Shown piece after piece: positions 33,414 to 42,538 of a stretch of DNA of 64,000 nucleotides. Location of the stretch: the NCBI GenBank assembly GCA_016185245.1, contig JACPNZ010000051.1, positions 84,723-148,722 on the forward strand, read 5' to 3'. The stretch comes from Hyphomicrobiales bacterium. Its GTDB lineage: Bacteria; Pseudomonadota; Alphaproteobacteria; Rhizobiales; Aestuariivirgaceae. Under the pieces are notes generated by a model, which searched no databases, was not told the DNA's origin, and saw nothing but the letters and a program-made list of their open reading frames with translations. The position numbers and the translations under genes are program-made. Each line of letters opens with the position of its first letter. The stretch's first letter is position 1.

Positions 33414-34628
33414 ATGGCTGCCATGCGCATCGATATCATTGCAAGGTCCGTCAACCTCGACCCCTGCGATCCGGAATTCTACCAGAACCCCTATCCCGCC
33501 TACCACGCGGTGCGCCAGTGCTGCCCCATGTTCAAGTGGGAACAATATGGCATGTGGTGCTTCAGCCGGCACGCGGACGTGAATGCGCTGTTGCGCGACC
33601 GCCGTTTCGGCCGGCAGATACTGCATGTGGCAACCGCTGAGGAGCTGGGCTGGGCGGAGACGCCCTTCCATCTCAAGCCGTTCTACGCTTTCGAGCGGCA
33701 TTCGCTCCTCGAACTCGAGCCGCCGGTTCACACCCGGCTCCGGGGCCTGGTCAACCGCTCGTTCCTGGCCCGCCAGGTAGAGCGGCTCCGGCCGGCAATC
33801 ACGAATCTTTGCAATGGCTTGATCGACCGGTTTGCAGCTCAGCATGAAGTTGAGCTTCTCGGCGCATTTGCAACAGCCATTCCGGTGATCGTGATCTGCG
33901 ATCTCCTGGGCGTGCCGAGCGACATGGCGCAGCAATTGCTCGCCTGGTCCCATGACATGGTGGCGATGTACCAGGCGCGGCGCGACCGGGCGATCGAGGA
34001 TGCGGCGGTAAGGGCGACGGTGGACTTCAGTAACTTCATGCGTGGCTACATCAACGAGCGGCGGCGGAGCCCAGGCGGCGATCTTCTCTCGGAGCTCATC
34101 CGGGCCGAGGAGCAGGGACAGAAGCTGAGCGAAGACGAACTCGTTACCACCGCGATCCTGCTGCTCAATGCCGGCCACGAGGCCACGGTACATGGGATCG
34201 GCAATGGGGTGAAGGCGCTGCTCGAACATGGGGTGCGCGACGGGATCGACGAGGGCCATATCGAGGAAACCTTGCGCTTCGATGCGCCACTCCACCTGTT
34301 CACCCGCTATGCCCTCGAGGACCTCGACTATGGTGGGCTGCGCCTGAGGAAGGGCGAAGAGGTGGGGCTGATGCTGGGGGCGGCCAACCGCGATCCCGCC
34401 CGCTTCGTCGATCCCGACCGCTTCGATCCGAGCCGCGATCCCAACCCCCATGTGAGCTTCGGGGCGGGCATTCATTTCTGCATCGGAGCACCCTTGGCCC
34501 GGCTCGAAATGCAGGTCGCCATTCCCCTGCTGTTCGAGCGCCTGCCGAAGCTTGTCCTCGCCGAACCCCCGCGCTACCGCGACACCTATCATTTCCACGG
34601 GCTGGAGGAGCTGCGGGTGTCGTTCTGA
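33414..34628 (+). CDS. Cytochrome P450
   Basis: 404 residues, soluble bacterial class I type. The I-helix oxygen-binding motif is LLNAGHEATVHGIGNG near residue 250. The K-helix ExxR is in EETLRFDAPLH. The heme-binding loop FGAGIHFCIGAPLARLEMQ holds the thiolate Cys near residue 358. No ferredoxin or reductase gene is adjacent. Upstream of the MttB-family gene on the same strand and divergent from soxBDAG, so an N- or O-demethylation is an appealing guess, but nothing in the sequence fixes the substrate. An ATG at 33423 is an alternative start. Confidence 0.93.
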   Translation: MAAMRIDIIARSVNLDPCDPEFYQNPYPAYHAVRQCCPMFKWEQYGMWCFSRHADVNALLRDRRFGRQILHVATAEELGWAETPFHLKPFYAFERHSLLELEPPVHTRLRGLVNRSFLARQVERLRPAITNLCNGLIDRFAAQHEVELLGAFATAIPVIVICDLLGVPSDMAQQLLAWSHDMVAMYQARRDRAIEDAAVRATVDFSNFMRGYINERRRSPGGDLLSELIRAEEQGQKLSEDELVTTAILLLNAGHEATVHGIGNGVKALLEHGVRDGIDEGHIEETLRFDAPLHLFTRYALEDLDYGGLRLRKGEEVGLMLGAANRDPARFVDPDRFDPSRDPNPHVSFGAGIHFCIGAPLARLEMQVAIPLLFERLPKLVLAEPPRYRDTYHFHGLEELRVSF

Positions 34629-34676
34629 TACGTCGTTTCCGGGCCACCGGCTGACGTTTCCTCCCCTGCCCGCGGG

Positions 34677-34723
34677 ACCTGTTGAGCGTAAAGACACCCT
34701 CACGTGAAACTTTCTCAACAGGT
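34677..34723 (+). promoter_or_regulatory. Ten-base inverted repeat in the MttB-gene leader
   Basis: ACCTGTTGAG (34677-34686) and CTCAACAGGT (34714-34723) are perfect complements separated by 27 bases. The right arm covers the AGG of the probable Shine-Dalgarno (ACAGG, seven bases before ATG 34730). As RNA it would hide the ribosome site; as DNA it could be a two-half-site operator. Confidence 0.5.
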
Positions 34724-34729
34724 TCGCCC

Positions 34730-36280
34730 ATGACCGACGTCCAGCCCGCCACCTCCGGCCGCCGCGCCCGCGGGGGTGCCGATGCGCGCCGCGCCGCCCG
34801 CACCGCCGTCACCATCCGCCAGGCGGGATACATCCGCCGCAAGGTGAAGCTGTACGAGCCGTTCTCCGACGACCAGCTGGAATTGATCGAAAACAATGCC
34901 CAGTGGGTGCTGCAGGAAATCGGCATCGATTTCCGCGACGATCCCGAGGCGCTGGCCATGTGGAAGGCAGCCGGCGCTGACGTGAAGGGCGAGCGGGTGC
35001 GCTTTCCCAAGGGGCTGGTGCGCAGTCTGATCAAGACCGCACCGCGCGAATTCACCCAGTTCGCCCGCAATCCCGCCAACAACGTGACGGTCGGCGGCAA
35101 CAATACGGTTTTCGCCCCCGTCTATGGCCCGCCCTTCGTGCGCGATCTCGACGGTGGCCGGCGCTATGCGACGATCGAGGACTTCCGCAATTTCGTCAAG
35201 CTCGTCTACATGTCGCCGAGCCTGCACCATTCGGGCGGCACGGTGTGCGAGCCGGTCGACATCCCCGTCGCCAAGCGCCATCTCGACATGGTCTATTCAC
35301 ACATCAAATATTCCGACAAGCCGTTCATGGGTTCGGTTACCGCACCCGAGCGCGCCGAGGATTCGGTCGCCATGGCCAAAATGGTGTTCGGCGTCGACTT
35401 CGTCGACAACAACTGCGTGCTGATCAACCTGATCAACGCCAATTCGCCGATGGTGTTCGATGGCACCATGGTGGGGGCGCTGAAGGTCTATGCCAGGGCC
35501 GGCCAGGCGACGGTCATTTCGCCGTTCATCGTGGCAGGCGCCATGTCGGCGGTTACCACGGTCGGAACGCTGACCCAAATTCTTGCCGAAGCCTCGGCTG
35601 GCATGGCCTTCGCCCAGCTTTGCCGGCCGGGCGCGCCGGTGGTGTTCGGTACCTTCGCCTCCTCCATGTCGATGCAGTCGGGAGCGCCCACCTTCGGCAC
35701 GCCGGAACCGGCGCATGTTCTGTTCGGCGCCGCCCAGCTCGCCCGGCGCATGGGGGTTCCCTTCCGCTCGGGCGGCGGCCTGTGCGGCTCCAAGATTCCG
35801 GACGGGCAGGCGGCCTATGAAAGCGCCAACACGCTCTGGCCGACGTTGCTGGGGGGCGTGAACTTCTGCCTGCACGCGGCCGGCTGGCTGGAAGGCGGGC
35901 TAGCGAGTTCCTACGAGAAGCTGATCATGGATGCCGACCAACTCACCATGTTCCAGAAATTCGCCGAAGGCCTCGATTTCTCGGAAAATGGCCAGGCCCT
36001 CGATGCCATGCGCGAGGTGGGACCGGGCTCCCACTTCCTCGGCTGCGCCCACACCCAGGCCAATTTCGAAACCGCCTTCTGGCGCTCGCAGCTCGCCGAC
36101 AACAACTCCTTCGAGCAATGGCGCGACGACGGCGGCAAGGACATCGTGGCGCGGGCCAATGCCCAGTGGAAGAAGCTGCTGGCGGATTACGAAGCGCCGG
36201 GGCTCGATCCGAGCCTGGATGAAGAGCTCCAGGCCTTCATGGCCAAGCGCAAGGAAACCCTGCCCGACACCGTATCGTGA
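34730..36280 (+). CDS. Trimethylamine methyltransferase (MttB) family protein, non-pyrrolysine
   Basis: 516 residues of COG5598. Family features are VQEIGIDFRDDPEALAMWK-like QEIGIDFRDDPEALAMWKAAG, TPEPAHVLFGAAQLARRMG and GGLCGSKIPDGQAAYESANTLWPTLLGGVNF. No internal UAG is present, so it lacks the pyrrolysine of methanogen MttB and is like MtgB, which takes methyl from glycine betaine to a corrinoid protein. No corrinoid protein or activase is adjacent. Near dimethylglycine and sarcosine genes it may start demethylation of a quaternary amine. Start 34730 preferred to 34682. Confidence 0.9.
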   Translation: MTDVQPATSGRRARGGADARRAARTAVTIRQAGYIRRKVKLYEPFSDDQLELIENNAQWVLQEIGIDFRDDPEALAMWKAAGADVKGERVRFPKGLVRSLIKTAPREFTQFARNPANNVTVGGNNTVFAPVYGPPFVRDLDGGRRYATIEDFRNFVKLVYMSPSLHHSGGTVCEPVDIPVAKRHLDMVYSHIKYSDKPFMGSVTAPERAEDSVAMAKMVFGVDFVDNNCVLINLINANSPMVFDGTMVGALKVYARAGQATVISPFIVAGAMSAVTTVGTLTQILAEASAGMAFAQLCRPGAPVVFGTFASSMSMQSGAPTFGTPEPAHVLFGAAQLARRMGVPFRSGGGLCGSKIPDGQAAYESANTLWPTLLGGVNFCLHAAGWLEGGLASSYEKLIMDADQLTMFQKFAEGLDFSENGQALDAMREVGPGSHFLGCAHTQANFETAFWRSQLADNNSFEQWRDDGGKDIVARANAQWKKLLADYEAPGLDPSLDEELQAFMAKRKETLPDTVS

Positions 36281-36281
36281 T

Positions 36282-37190
36282 CTACCTCTTCAGGTCGCGC
36301 CAGGTGTGATAGCCCACACCACCTACCACCAGGGCGGTGCCGAAGGCGTCGACCAAGGCAAAGCGTTCGCCCAGCACCGCCACGGCCAACGCGATGGTGA
36401 GAAGCGGCGAAAGGGTCGAGATCATCGCCGTCGACTGGGCTCCGATGCGCCCCATGCCGGCATTGACCAGGAAGGACGGCACCACCGTGGCGACGAGACC
36501 GGTCGCCGCCGCCAGCCACAAATAGTGGGGGCTGACCACCAGATGGCCTGGCTGGCGCAGCAGGAAGAAGTGGACGAGGCTGGCAATGGCCGCGCCCGAA
36601 AGCGCCACCGAAGTGAACAGCACACTGCCCAGTTCGCCGATAAGCCTGGTGGCGAGGAGCTGATAGACGGCGAAGGCCAAGGCCGAGGCCAGCACCAACG
36701 CGATGCCAAGCGTAAGGTTCTCACCACCGCCTCCGAAGTCGGCAAGAAACACCAGGGCGAGGCCGGCGTAGCTTACGCCGACGGCGACGAAATCGGCGGG
36801 CTTGAGCGGTGATCCGAAGAAGGCGGCAGCGATGAACAAGAGAAACATCGGATAGGTAAAGAGCGCCAGACGCTCGAGGGAGGCGGTGACATAGACCAGG
36901 CCCTCGAAGTCGAGGATCATGGCGATGTAGTAGCCGACCACGCCGACGGCGAGCGCCCGGAACAGGGTCGACCCACGGGGCCGCGGCTTGCCCTGGCGCC
37001 GGTCACGGACCAGGACGGCAATCCCGACGGCGGCAAAGAACGGCAGAGAAAAGATCATCCGCCAGGCGAGGATCAGCAGGGCATCGGAATTCTCGACATA
37101 GGCGAGCTTGACAAAGATCGCCTTGGACGAGAACAGTGCTGCCCCGGCCAACGCCATTGCATAACCTGTGGTGAGCCCCCTGCGATCCAT
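36282..37190 (-). CDS. EamA-family (DMT superfamily) transporter
   Basis: 302 residues with ten predicted membrane helices arranged as two EamA repeats, for example YAMALAGAALFSSKAIFVKLAY at the N-terminus and PLLTIALAVAVLGERFALVDAFGTALVVGGVGY at the C-terminus, where GE is the usual EamA signature. It is a metabolite exporter or importer in the inner membrane with unknown substrate. It is convergent with the MttB-family gene and divergent from the amidase, with 62 bases in between. Confidence 0.88.
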   Translation of the reverse strand: MDRRGLTTGYAMALAGAALFSSKAIFVKLAYVENSDALLILAWRMIFSLPFFAAVGIAVLVRDRRQGKPRPRGSTLFRALAVGVVGYYIAMILDFEGLVYVTASLERLALFTYPMFLLFIAAAFFGSPLKPADFVAVGVSYAGLALVFLADFGGGGENLTLGIALVLASALAFAVYQLLATRLIGELGSVLFTSVALSGAAIASLVHFFLLRQPGHLVVSPHYLWLAAATGLVATVVPSFLVNAGMGRIGAQSTAMISTLSPLLTIALAVAVLGERFALVDAFGTALVVGGVGYHTWRDLKR

Positions 37191-37252
37191 GGATTTCCCC
37201 TATATCGCAAAGTCGCCAGCCTCTGATAGGCTCATCGCCACAGGAGAGAGTC

Positions 37253-38713
37253 ATGGCCCCATTGCCCATCCCATTCCGTCCCGCCGTCGAACTTGCCCGG
37301 CTCTTGCGCAGCCGCAAGATCGGGGCTCCGGAGCTCCTGGACCTTTGCCTCGAACAATATGAACGGCACAATGGCGCCCTCAATGCGGTGGTCGTGACCG
37401 ACATCGCACGGGCGAAAAAGGCGGCGGCGGCGGCCGACCGGCGACTGAAGGCGGGAAAGCCCCTCGGCATTTTCGACGGCGTGCCGATGACGGCGAAGGA
37501 AAGCTTCGACTGGGCGGGTAAGCCCTCGACCCACGGGGCTCCCCTCTTCCGCGACAATATCGCCAAGAGCGATGCCGTAGCACTGTCGCGGCTCACCGCG
37601 GCGGGTGCCATCATGTACGGCAAGACCAACGTGCCGCTGATGCTGGCCGACTGGCAGAGCTACAATGACATCTATGGCACCACCAACAATCCCTGGGACC
37701 TGACGCGGTCGCCCGGCGGGTCGTCGGGCGGCAGTGCGGTGGCACTCGCAACCGGCATGAGTGCCCTTGAAATCGGCTCCGACATCGGCGCCTCGATCCG
37801 CAATCCGGCGCATTATTGCGGCGTCTATGGCCACAAGCCGACGTGGAATGTGGTGCCCTATCGCGGGCATTATCTCCCCGGCATGGTGCAGACCTCCGAC
37901 ATCACCGTGGCGGGACCGCTGGCCCGATCGGCCCGCGATCTTGCCGCCATGCTGGGACTTCTCGCCGGGGCCGATGGGTTGGAGGCGCGGGGCACGGTCA
38001 TCAGGCTGCCCAAATCCACACAAACGTCGCTGAAGGAATTCCGGGTGACGGTGATGACGACCGATCCGGTGAGCGAGGTCGACCAGCCGGTGCAGGAGAT
38101 GATCGGCAAGCTCGCCCAGTTCCTGGGCCGACGCGTGAAGAAGCTGTCGCTGACGGCGCGGCCCAATTTTTCGACGCAGGAGGCGATGGGCGTCTATGTC
38201 GCGCTGTTGCGTTCGGCCACCAGCCGGCGGCAGTCGAACAAGGAATTCGCCGACAACCAAGCCAAGGTTGCCACGCTCCCGGCCAGCGACGACAGCTACT
38301 ATGCCCAGATGCTGCGGGCCTATGTCATGCCGCATCGGACCTGGCTCATGGTCAGCGAGCGGCGTCACCAGATGCGGCTCCTGTGGGAGCAGTTCTTCGC
38401 GGACTGGGACGTATTGCTGTGCCCCGCCGCTGCCTCCGCCGCTTTCTCCCACGACCATGTGGGCGAACGCCATGAGCGCACCATTCCGGTCAACGGCCAT
38501 CGCGTGCCGACCACCGATCAGCTATTCTGGGCGGGCTATTCGGGATGTTTCCTGCTGCCCTCCACCGTGGCGCCGCTCGGCCTCACGCCGCAGGGCCTGC
38601 CATCGGGCGTGCAGATCGTCACCCGTCAATATGGCGACTTGACCTCGATCCGCTTCGCCGAACTGCTCGAGAAGGAATACGCCGGTTTCGTGCCGCCGCC
38701 GGGCTATGCCTGA
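37253..38713 (+). CDS. Amidase (amidase signature family)
   Basis: 486 residues with the Ser-cisSer-Lys amidase core: PMTAKESFDWAGKPSTHG carries the catalytic Lys, and SPGGSSGGSAVALATGMSALEIGSDIGASIRNPAHYCG has the Ser pair and glycine-rich signature. It hydrolyses an amide to acid and ammonia; the substrate cannot be read. ATG 37253 has AGGAGAG upstream. Its 3' end overlaps the convergent cupin gene by ten bases. Confidence 0.92.
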   Translation: MAPLPIPFRPAVELARLLRSRKIGAPELLDLCLEQYERHNGALNAVVVTDIARAKKAAAAADRRLKAGKPLGIFDGVPMTAKESFDWAGKPSTHGAPLFRDNIAKSDAVALSRLTAAGAIMYGKTNVPLMLADWQSYNDIYGTTNNPWDLTRSPGGSSGGSAVALATGMSALEIGSDIGASIRNPAHYCGVYGHKPTWNVVPYRGHYLPGMVQTSDITVAGPLARSARDLAAMLGLLAGADGLEARGTVIRLPKSTQTSLKEFRVTVMTTDPVSEVDQPVQEMIGKLAQFLGRRVKKLSLTARPNFSTQEAMGVYVALLRSATSRRQSNKEFADNQAKVATLPASDDSYYAQMLRAYVMPHRTWLMVSERRHQMRLLWEQFFADWDVLLCPAAASAAFSHDHVGERHERTIPVNGHRVPTTDQLFWAGYSGCFLLPSTVAPLGLTPQGLPSGVQIVTRQYGDLTSIRFAELLEKEYAGFVPPPGYA

Positions 38714-39330
38714 GCGACGAGCTTCGCCGGCGTCGCCGTGTCGCTGGTCCAGCACCACAGCGCAAGCAGCGGCTTGTCTTGGGTTCTGGTGGCGTGCACG
38801 ACGTTGGGAGCGTGCCAGATGGTGCTGCCGGCGGACTTTGGCGTGAGATCCTCGGAACCCTTGCGCCATTCGGCACCTGAGGTCAGCGGCCAGTAGAGTT
38901 CCGGTGCCGGATGATAGTGGTCGCGGTAGTGACGGCCGGGACCCAGCATCAGAAGGCCGAGCAGGAAATCCTCGCCGGGGAAGAAGCCGCGCGGGCCCAC
39001 CAGCTCGCACCAGCCGTAGTTGGCGACAAAACCTTCGCCCAACAGTGCGTCGGTATAGTGGATGCTCCGGCACCATTGCAGATGGGGCTCGACCGCCGCC
39101 AGCGCCGCGGCCAACCTCGCATCGAGCAGCATGGTTTCGGCGATGCACTGGGACAGATAGTGGGTGACCGGCAAGGACCGCGCCACCGGGTGGACCAGAG
39201 CGGCCGCATCGCGGCGCTGGCCGGCGAGCCGGGCGAGCACGGTGTCGACGCCTTCGCCCTTACTTTTCGCGAGGCCGCCGATGATGGCGTCGATCAGCCA
39301 GTTCAAGTTTTCAAGCAACAGGTAGGGCAT
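38704..39330 (-). CDS. DddQ/DddL-like cupin, DMSP-lyase family protein
   Basis: 208 residues: an N-terminal helical region (about 1-115) and a C-terminal cupin. The metal site shows as LLGLLMLGPGRHYRDHYHPAPELYWPL, giving His-x3-His plus Glu and the conserved Tyr, with a second conserved His in WHAPNVVHATRT. This matches the dimethylsulfoniopropionate lyase family (DddQ, DddL, DddW). True DMSP cleavage yields acrylate and dimethyl sulfide. Many terrestrial alphaproteobacteria carry relatives whose substrate is untested, so the activity here is inferred. An iron alcohol dehydrogenase lies upstream on the same strand. Confidence 0.8.
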   Translation of the reverse strand: MPYLLLENLNWLIDAIIGGLAKSKGEGVDTVLARLAGQRRDAAALVHPVARSLPVTHYLSQCIAETMLLDARLAAALAAVEPHLQWCRSIHYTDALLGEGFVANYGWCELVGPRGFFPGEDFLLGLLMLGPGRHYRDHYHPAPELYWPLTSGAEWRKGSEDLTPKSAGSTIWHAPNVVHATRTQDKPLLALWCWTSDTATPAKLVAQA

Positions 39331-39402
39331 GGCCGGGTCTTAGCATGCCGGGAAAAACTGGGAAGAGGTGCGACTTCCGGTAGGCTTAACGGTCCACGGC
39401 CA

Positions 39403-40545
39403 TCATGCCAGCGCGTAAACTTTCTCGGCCAGCATCAGGAGGTCGGCATCGCTCGGGTAGCGTAGGGTCGACTTGCGCATCGGCTGGTTGGCCGGCAGGG
39501 CCATGTGCGCGGCGAGAAGCTCGGGCCGATTCAGTTCGAGCCCGTCGCCCGCCAGAGACACCTTGATGCCGGTCGAGCGCAGAAGCCGGTCGAACCCCGA
39601 AACCGCATCGGCAACGCCCATGGCGGCGGCAACCCTGGCGAAGGCTTGCGGGTTGCCTTCCGCCGCCCAGCCGATAGTGGCGAGCATGGCAAGGCCGGTG
39701 GCCCGGCCATGGGGAATGGGAGCGAGATCGGCGAGGGCATGGGAGATATTGTGGGCAAGTGCCGTGCCGCAATTATCGATGCCGATGCCGCCGTAGCAGG
39801 AGCCCAACAGCATGGCGCCGCGGGCTTCGATGTCGGCGGGGTTCTTCACGGCGCGCTCGAGATTGGCGGCGATAAGCGAAACAGCCTTGTGGCAATAGAG
39901 ATCGCTGCCCGGCGTTGCGTGCTTGTTGGTGCAGGCCTCGATGGCGTGGACCAGGGCATCAAGCCCGGTCGCCGCCGTAACCTGGGGCGGAACCGCAACC
40001 GACAATTCCGGATCGAGGATCGCAACGTCGGGCTTCAGTTCCTCGCCCCAGGCCCAGACCTTGGCCTTGGCGGCATTGGCAAAGACCGAGACGCGGGTGA
40101 CCTCGGAACCGGTTCCCGCCGTGGTCGGGATGGCGATGATGGGCAGGCGATTGGCGGGGAGCGGTGTTGCACATAGCTCGTAGGCCGAGGCGGGCAGGCC
40201 GGTGACGGTACAACAGGCGACGAGCTTGGCCGTATCGAGAGCCGAGCCGCCGCCCAGTCCGACGATGGCCATGGCCTTCAAGTCGCCAGCGATCGCCGCG
40301 GCGGCATCGATGTCGGTGGCCTTGGGCTCGCCCTTGAAGCCATCATAGACGGTCGCCGGGTGGCCGGCCTCGGCAAGGATGGCGAGGGCCCTGGCGGTGA
40401 TGCCGAGCCCCGCAAGCGCCGGATCGGCGACCAGGAGGATGGGGGCTCCACGACCCGCCAGCGCGGTCGCCTTGGGGCCGAGCTCAGTGAGCCTGCCGGC
40501 GCCGAAGATGATTTCGGGGACACGGCTCAGGACGAAGGGCTTCAT
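39403..40545 (-). CDS. Iron-containing (group III) alcohol dehydrogenase
   Basis: 380 residues from ATG 40545; the frame is open to 40602. NAD-binding loop VGLGGGSALDTAKLVA near residue 94, then TTAGTGSEVTRVSVF, and the metal ligands Asp and His in TGLDALVHAIEACTN plus the His pair in NISHALADLAPIPHGRATG. It oxidises or reduces a short alcohol, aldehyde or hydroxy acid. In DMSP catabolism DddB is a member of this family, and the neighbouring DddQ-like cupin makes that idea worth testing. It could equally be a maleylacetate-type reductase. Confidence 0.9.
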   Translation of the reverse strand: MKPFVLSRVPEIIFGAGRLTELGPKATALAGRGAPILLVADPALAGLGITARALAILAEAGHPATVYDGFKGEPKATDIDAAAAIAGDLKAMAIVGLGGGSALDTAKLVACCTVTGLPASAYELCATPLPANRLPIIAIPTTAGTGSEVTRVSVFANAAKAKVWAWGEELKPDVAILDPELSVAVPPQVTAATGLDALVHAIEACTNKHATPGSDLYCHKAVSLIAANLERAVKNPADIEARGAMLLGSCYGGIGIDNCGTALAHNISHALADLAPIPHGRATGLAMLATIGWAAEGNPQAFARVAAAMGVADAVSGFDRLLRSTGIKVSLAGDGLELNRPELLAAHMALPANQPMRKSTLRYPSDADLLMLAEKVYALA

Positions 40546-40630
40546 GGGAATTCCCGGATTGGCGTTACGCCCCGCAATATGGTCGACCCGCCGGCCGGTC
40601 AAGCGTGAGGGTTTCTCACCTAGACATGCT

Positions 40631-41338
40631 CTAGGCTATTCCCGGCCCGGTGATCTCCTTCAGAAGCTTGCGGTAGATCGCCTCGCCATAGTCCCGGTAG
40701 TCGTTGACCGACACGACAAAGTGGCCGTCGCCGCCGACCACCTGGTTCTCGAAGTAGATATCGAGCGTCGGCCATTCGTTGAGGATGACGAGGCCGTTGA
40801 TGGAGATGCCCTGCGCCACCACCCGGTCGCGCACCTGCCACACCGGCGGGCCGACATTGTTGCGGCCGTCGGAGGAGATATCGATCACCCGGCGGCTGGC
40901 CGACGGGCCCGAGGCGAAGAGGCCGGCGGAAAAGAGCAGCGCGCTGGCAATCGAGGTGCCGCCTTCGGCGAGACGGCGCGGCGTGCGTGACAAGATACCG
41001 CCGAGTTCGTCGGCGTCGGCATCGCCTGCCAGCACGGCCCACGGCACGACGACCCTCTGGCTGTTGAGATCGGACCATTGCAGGGCCGCGACCGCAATGC
41101 GCTGCCGGGGTCCGGTGCGGACCGCCCGCTTGATCTCAGGCCGCCGGAAGGCTTCGCCGAGACCCTGCATCTGCAGGCGGAATTCACCTGCGTCGACGCT
41201 GAAGGAGCAGTCGATGGCCAAGACCAGAGCCAGGTCGACTTCGGCTAAAGCAGCCCTGGCCTGAGTCAAATAGGCGCCGGCAAGCCCCACGGCAGCGGCC
41301 CGGCGCGTGAGCTTCAGCACGGCGCGCCGGGTGAGCAT
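40631..41338 (-). CDS. DUF1194 exported protein with von Willebrand A-like metal site (copy 1)
   Basis: 235 residues. The N-terminal signal has two arginine pairs (LTRRAVLKLTRRAAAVGLAG) that may be read as a Tat signal, cleaved near ARA-ALA. The mature domain starts with ALVLAIDCSFSVDAGEF, a MIDAS-type DxSxS metal motif, then DISSDGRNN. This is DUF1194, mostly alphaproteobacterial, without assigned function. It follows the PotA-like gene by twelve bases on the same strand. A second copy lies at 49538-50269. Confidence 0.85.
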   Translation of the reverse strand: MLTRRAVLKLTRRAAAVGLAGAYLTQARAALAEVDLALVLAIDCSFSVDAGEFRLQMQGLGEAFRRPEIKRAVRTGPRQRIAVAALQWSDLNSQRVVVPWAVLAGDADADELGGILSRTPRRLAEGGTSIASALLFSAGLFASGPSASRRVIDISSDGRNNVGPPVWQVRDRVVAQGISINGLVILNEWPTLDIYFENQVVGGDGHFVVSVNDYRDYGEAIYRKLLKEITGPGIA

Positions 41339-41350
41339 GACGAGGTTTCC

Positions 41351-42463
41351 TCAGTGGCTGAATTCGAGGTAGTCGAGGGCCCGGCAGTCGGCCGCCTTCC
41401 AGCCGACCTCGACCGCGCGGCCCTCGGCCACCGCATCGCTGCCCTGCCTATTCGGCACCTTGACGACGAAATCGCTGTGGCCCGCCACTTCGAGGCGGGC
41501 GCGAATGTGGTCGCCCAGATAGATCAGCTCGACGATGCGGGCCTTGAGCGTCACGTCGGCGCCAACCGGATTGATATCGACGCGCTCGGGCCTGATCGAC
41601 AGGAGTGTCTTATCGCCCTTAGCCATGACATTGACGGCGAGCGCTTTCACCATGTCGCCCGAGTCGAGCTTGACGGTCGCCACCTTGTCGCCGCCGATCT
41701 CGACAACGGTGCCCTTCAACTTGTTGTTCTCGCCGATGAACTGGGCGACGAAGGAATTCTGCGGGCGTTCATAGAGTTCGTCGGGGGTGGAGAGCTGCTG
41801 CACCACGCCGTCGTTGAACACGGCGATGCGGTTCGACATGGTGAGAGCTTCCGACTGGTCGTGGGTCACATAGACGACGGTGACGCCGAGCCGGTCGTGG
41901 ATATGCTTGATCTCGTACTGCATCTGCTCGCGCAGCTGCTTGTCGAGAGCCCCCAGGGGCTCGTCCATCAGCACCAGGTGGGGCTCGAACACCAGGGCCC
42001 TCGCCACCGCGATGCGCTGCTGCTGGCCGCCGGAAAGTTGACCGGGGCGGCGGTTGCCCATGTTGGGCAATTCCACCATTCTGAGAATCTTCTTCACCCG
42101 GTCCTCGACCTCGGCCTTGCCCATGTTGCGTACTTGCAAGGGAAAGGCGAGGTTCTCGTTGATCGTCATGTGCGGGAACAGCGCGTAATTCTGGAACACC
42201 ATACCGATGCCGCGCTTGTGCGGGGGCACGTTGTTGATCGGCTGACCCTTCAGGTAGATTTCCCCGTGGGTGGCGGGCTCGAAGCCGGCCAGCATCATCA
42301 GCGTCGTGGTCTTGCCGGAGCCCGAGGGCCCGAGCATGGTGAGGAACTCGCCCTTCGGTATGTCGAGATTCAGATCCTTGACGACGAGGGTTTCGCCGTC
42401 ATAGCTTTTCTGCACCTTGGCGAAGCGGACGATGATGTCGTCGGCCGCGGCTTGTTTTGCCAT
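41351..42463 (-). CDS. ABC transporter ATP-binding protein, PotA/spermidine-putrescine type
   Basis: 370 residues. Walker [15 protein letters not shown] near residue 45, signature [15 protein letters not shown] near 145, Walker [15 protein letters not shown]-loop [12 protein letters not shown], and a C-terminal TOBE domain (about 295-365) whose RPERVDINP is typical for PotA and FbpC. It energises import of polyamines or a similar solute. No permease or binding-protein gene is in the window, so its partners are elsewhere or it serves a shared complex. It follows creatinase on the same strand, so a creatine or betaine uptake role is possible. Confidence 0.9.
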   Translation of the reverse strand: MAKQAAADDIIVRFAKVQKSYDGETLVVKDLNLDIPKGEFLTMLGPSGSGKTTTLMMLAGFEPATHGEIYLKGQPINNVPPHKRGIGMVFQNYALFPHMTINENLAFPLQVRNMGKAEVEDRVKKILRMVELPNMGNRRPGQLSGGQQQRIAVARALVFEPHLVLMDEPLGALDKQLREQMQYEIKHIHDRLGVTVVYVTHDQSEALTMSNRIAVFNDGVVQQLSTPDELYERPQNSFVAQFIGENNKLKGTVVEIGGDKVATVKLDSGDMVKALAVNVMAKGDKTLLSIRPERVDINPVGADVTLKARIVELIYLGDHIRARLEVAGHSDFVVKVPNRQGSDAVAEGRAVEVGWKAADCRALDYLEFSH

Positions 42464-42538
42464 TCCCCTTAGTCCTGTCTGCTGTCTTTCGTCTTGGCGC
42501 TATTCTATGGCGCAAAGGAAGCCATGGGAAGCGCCTTG

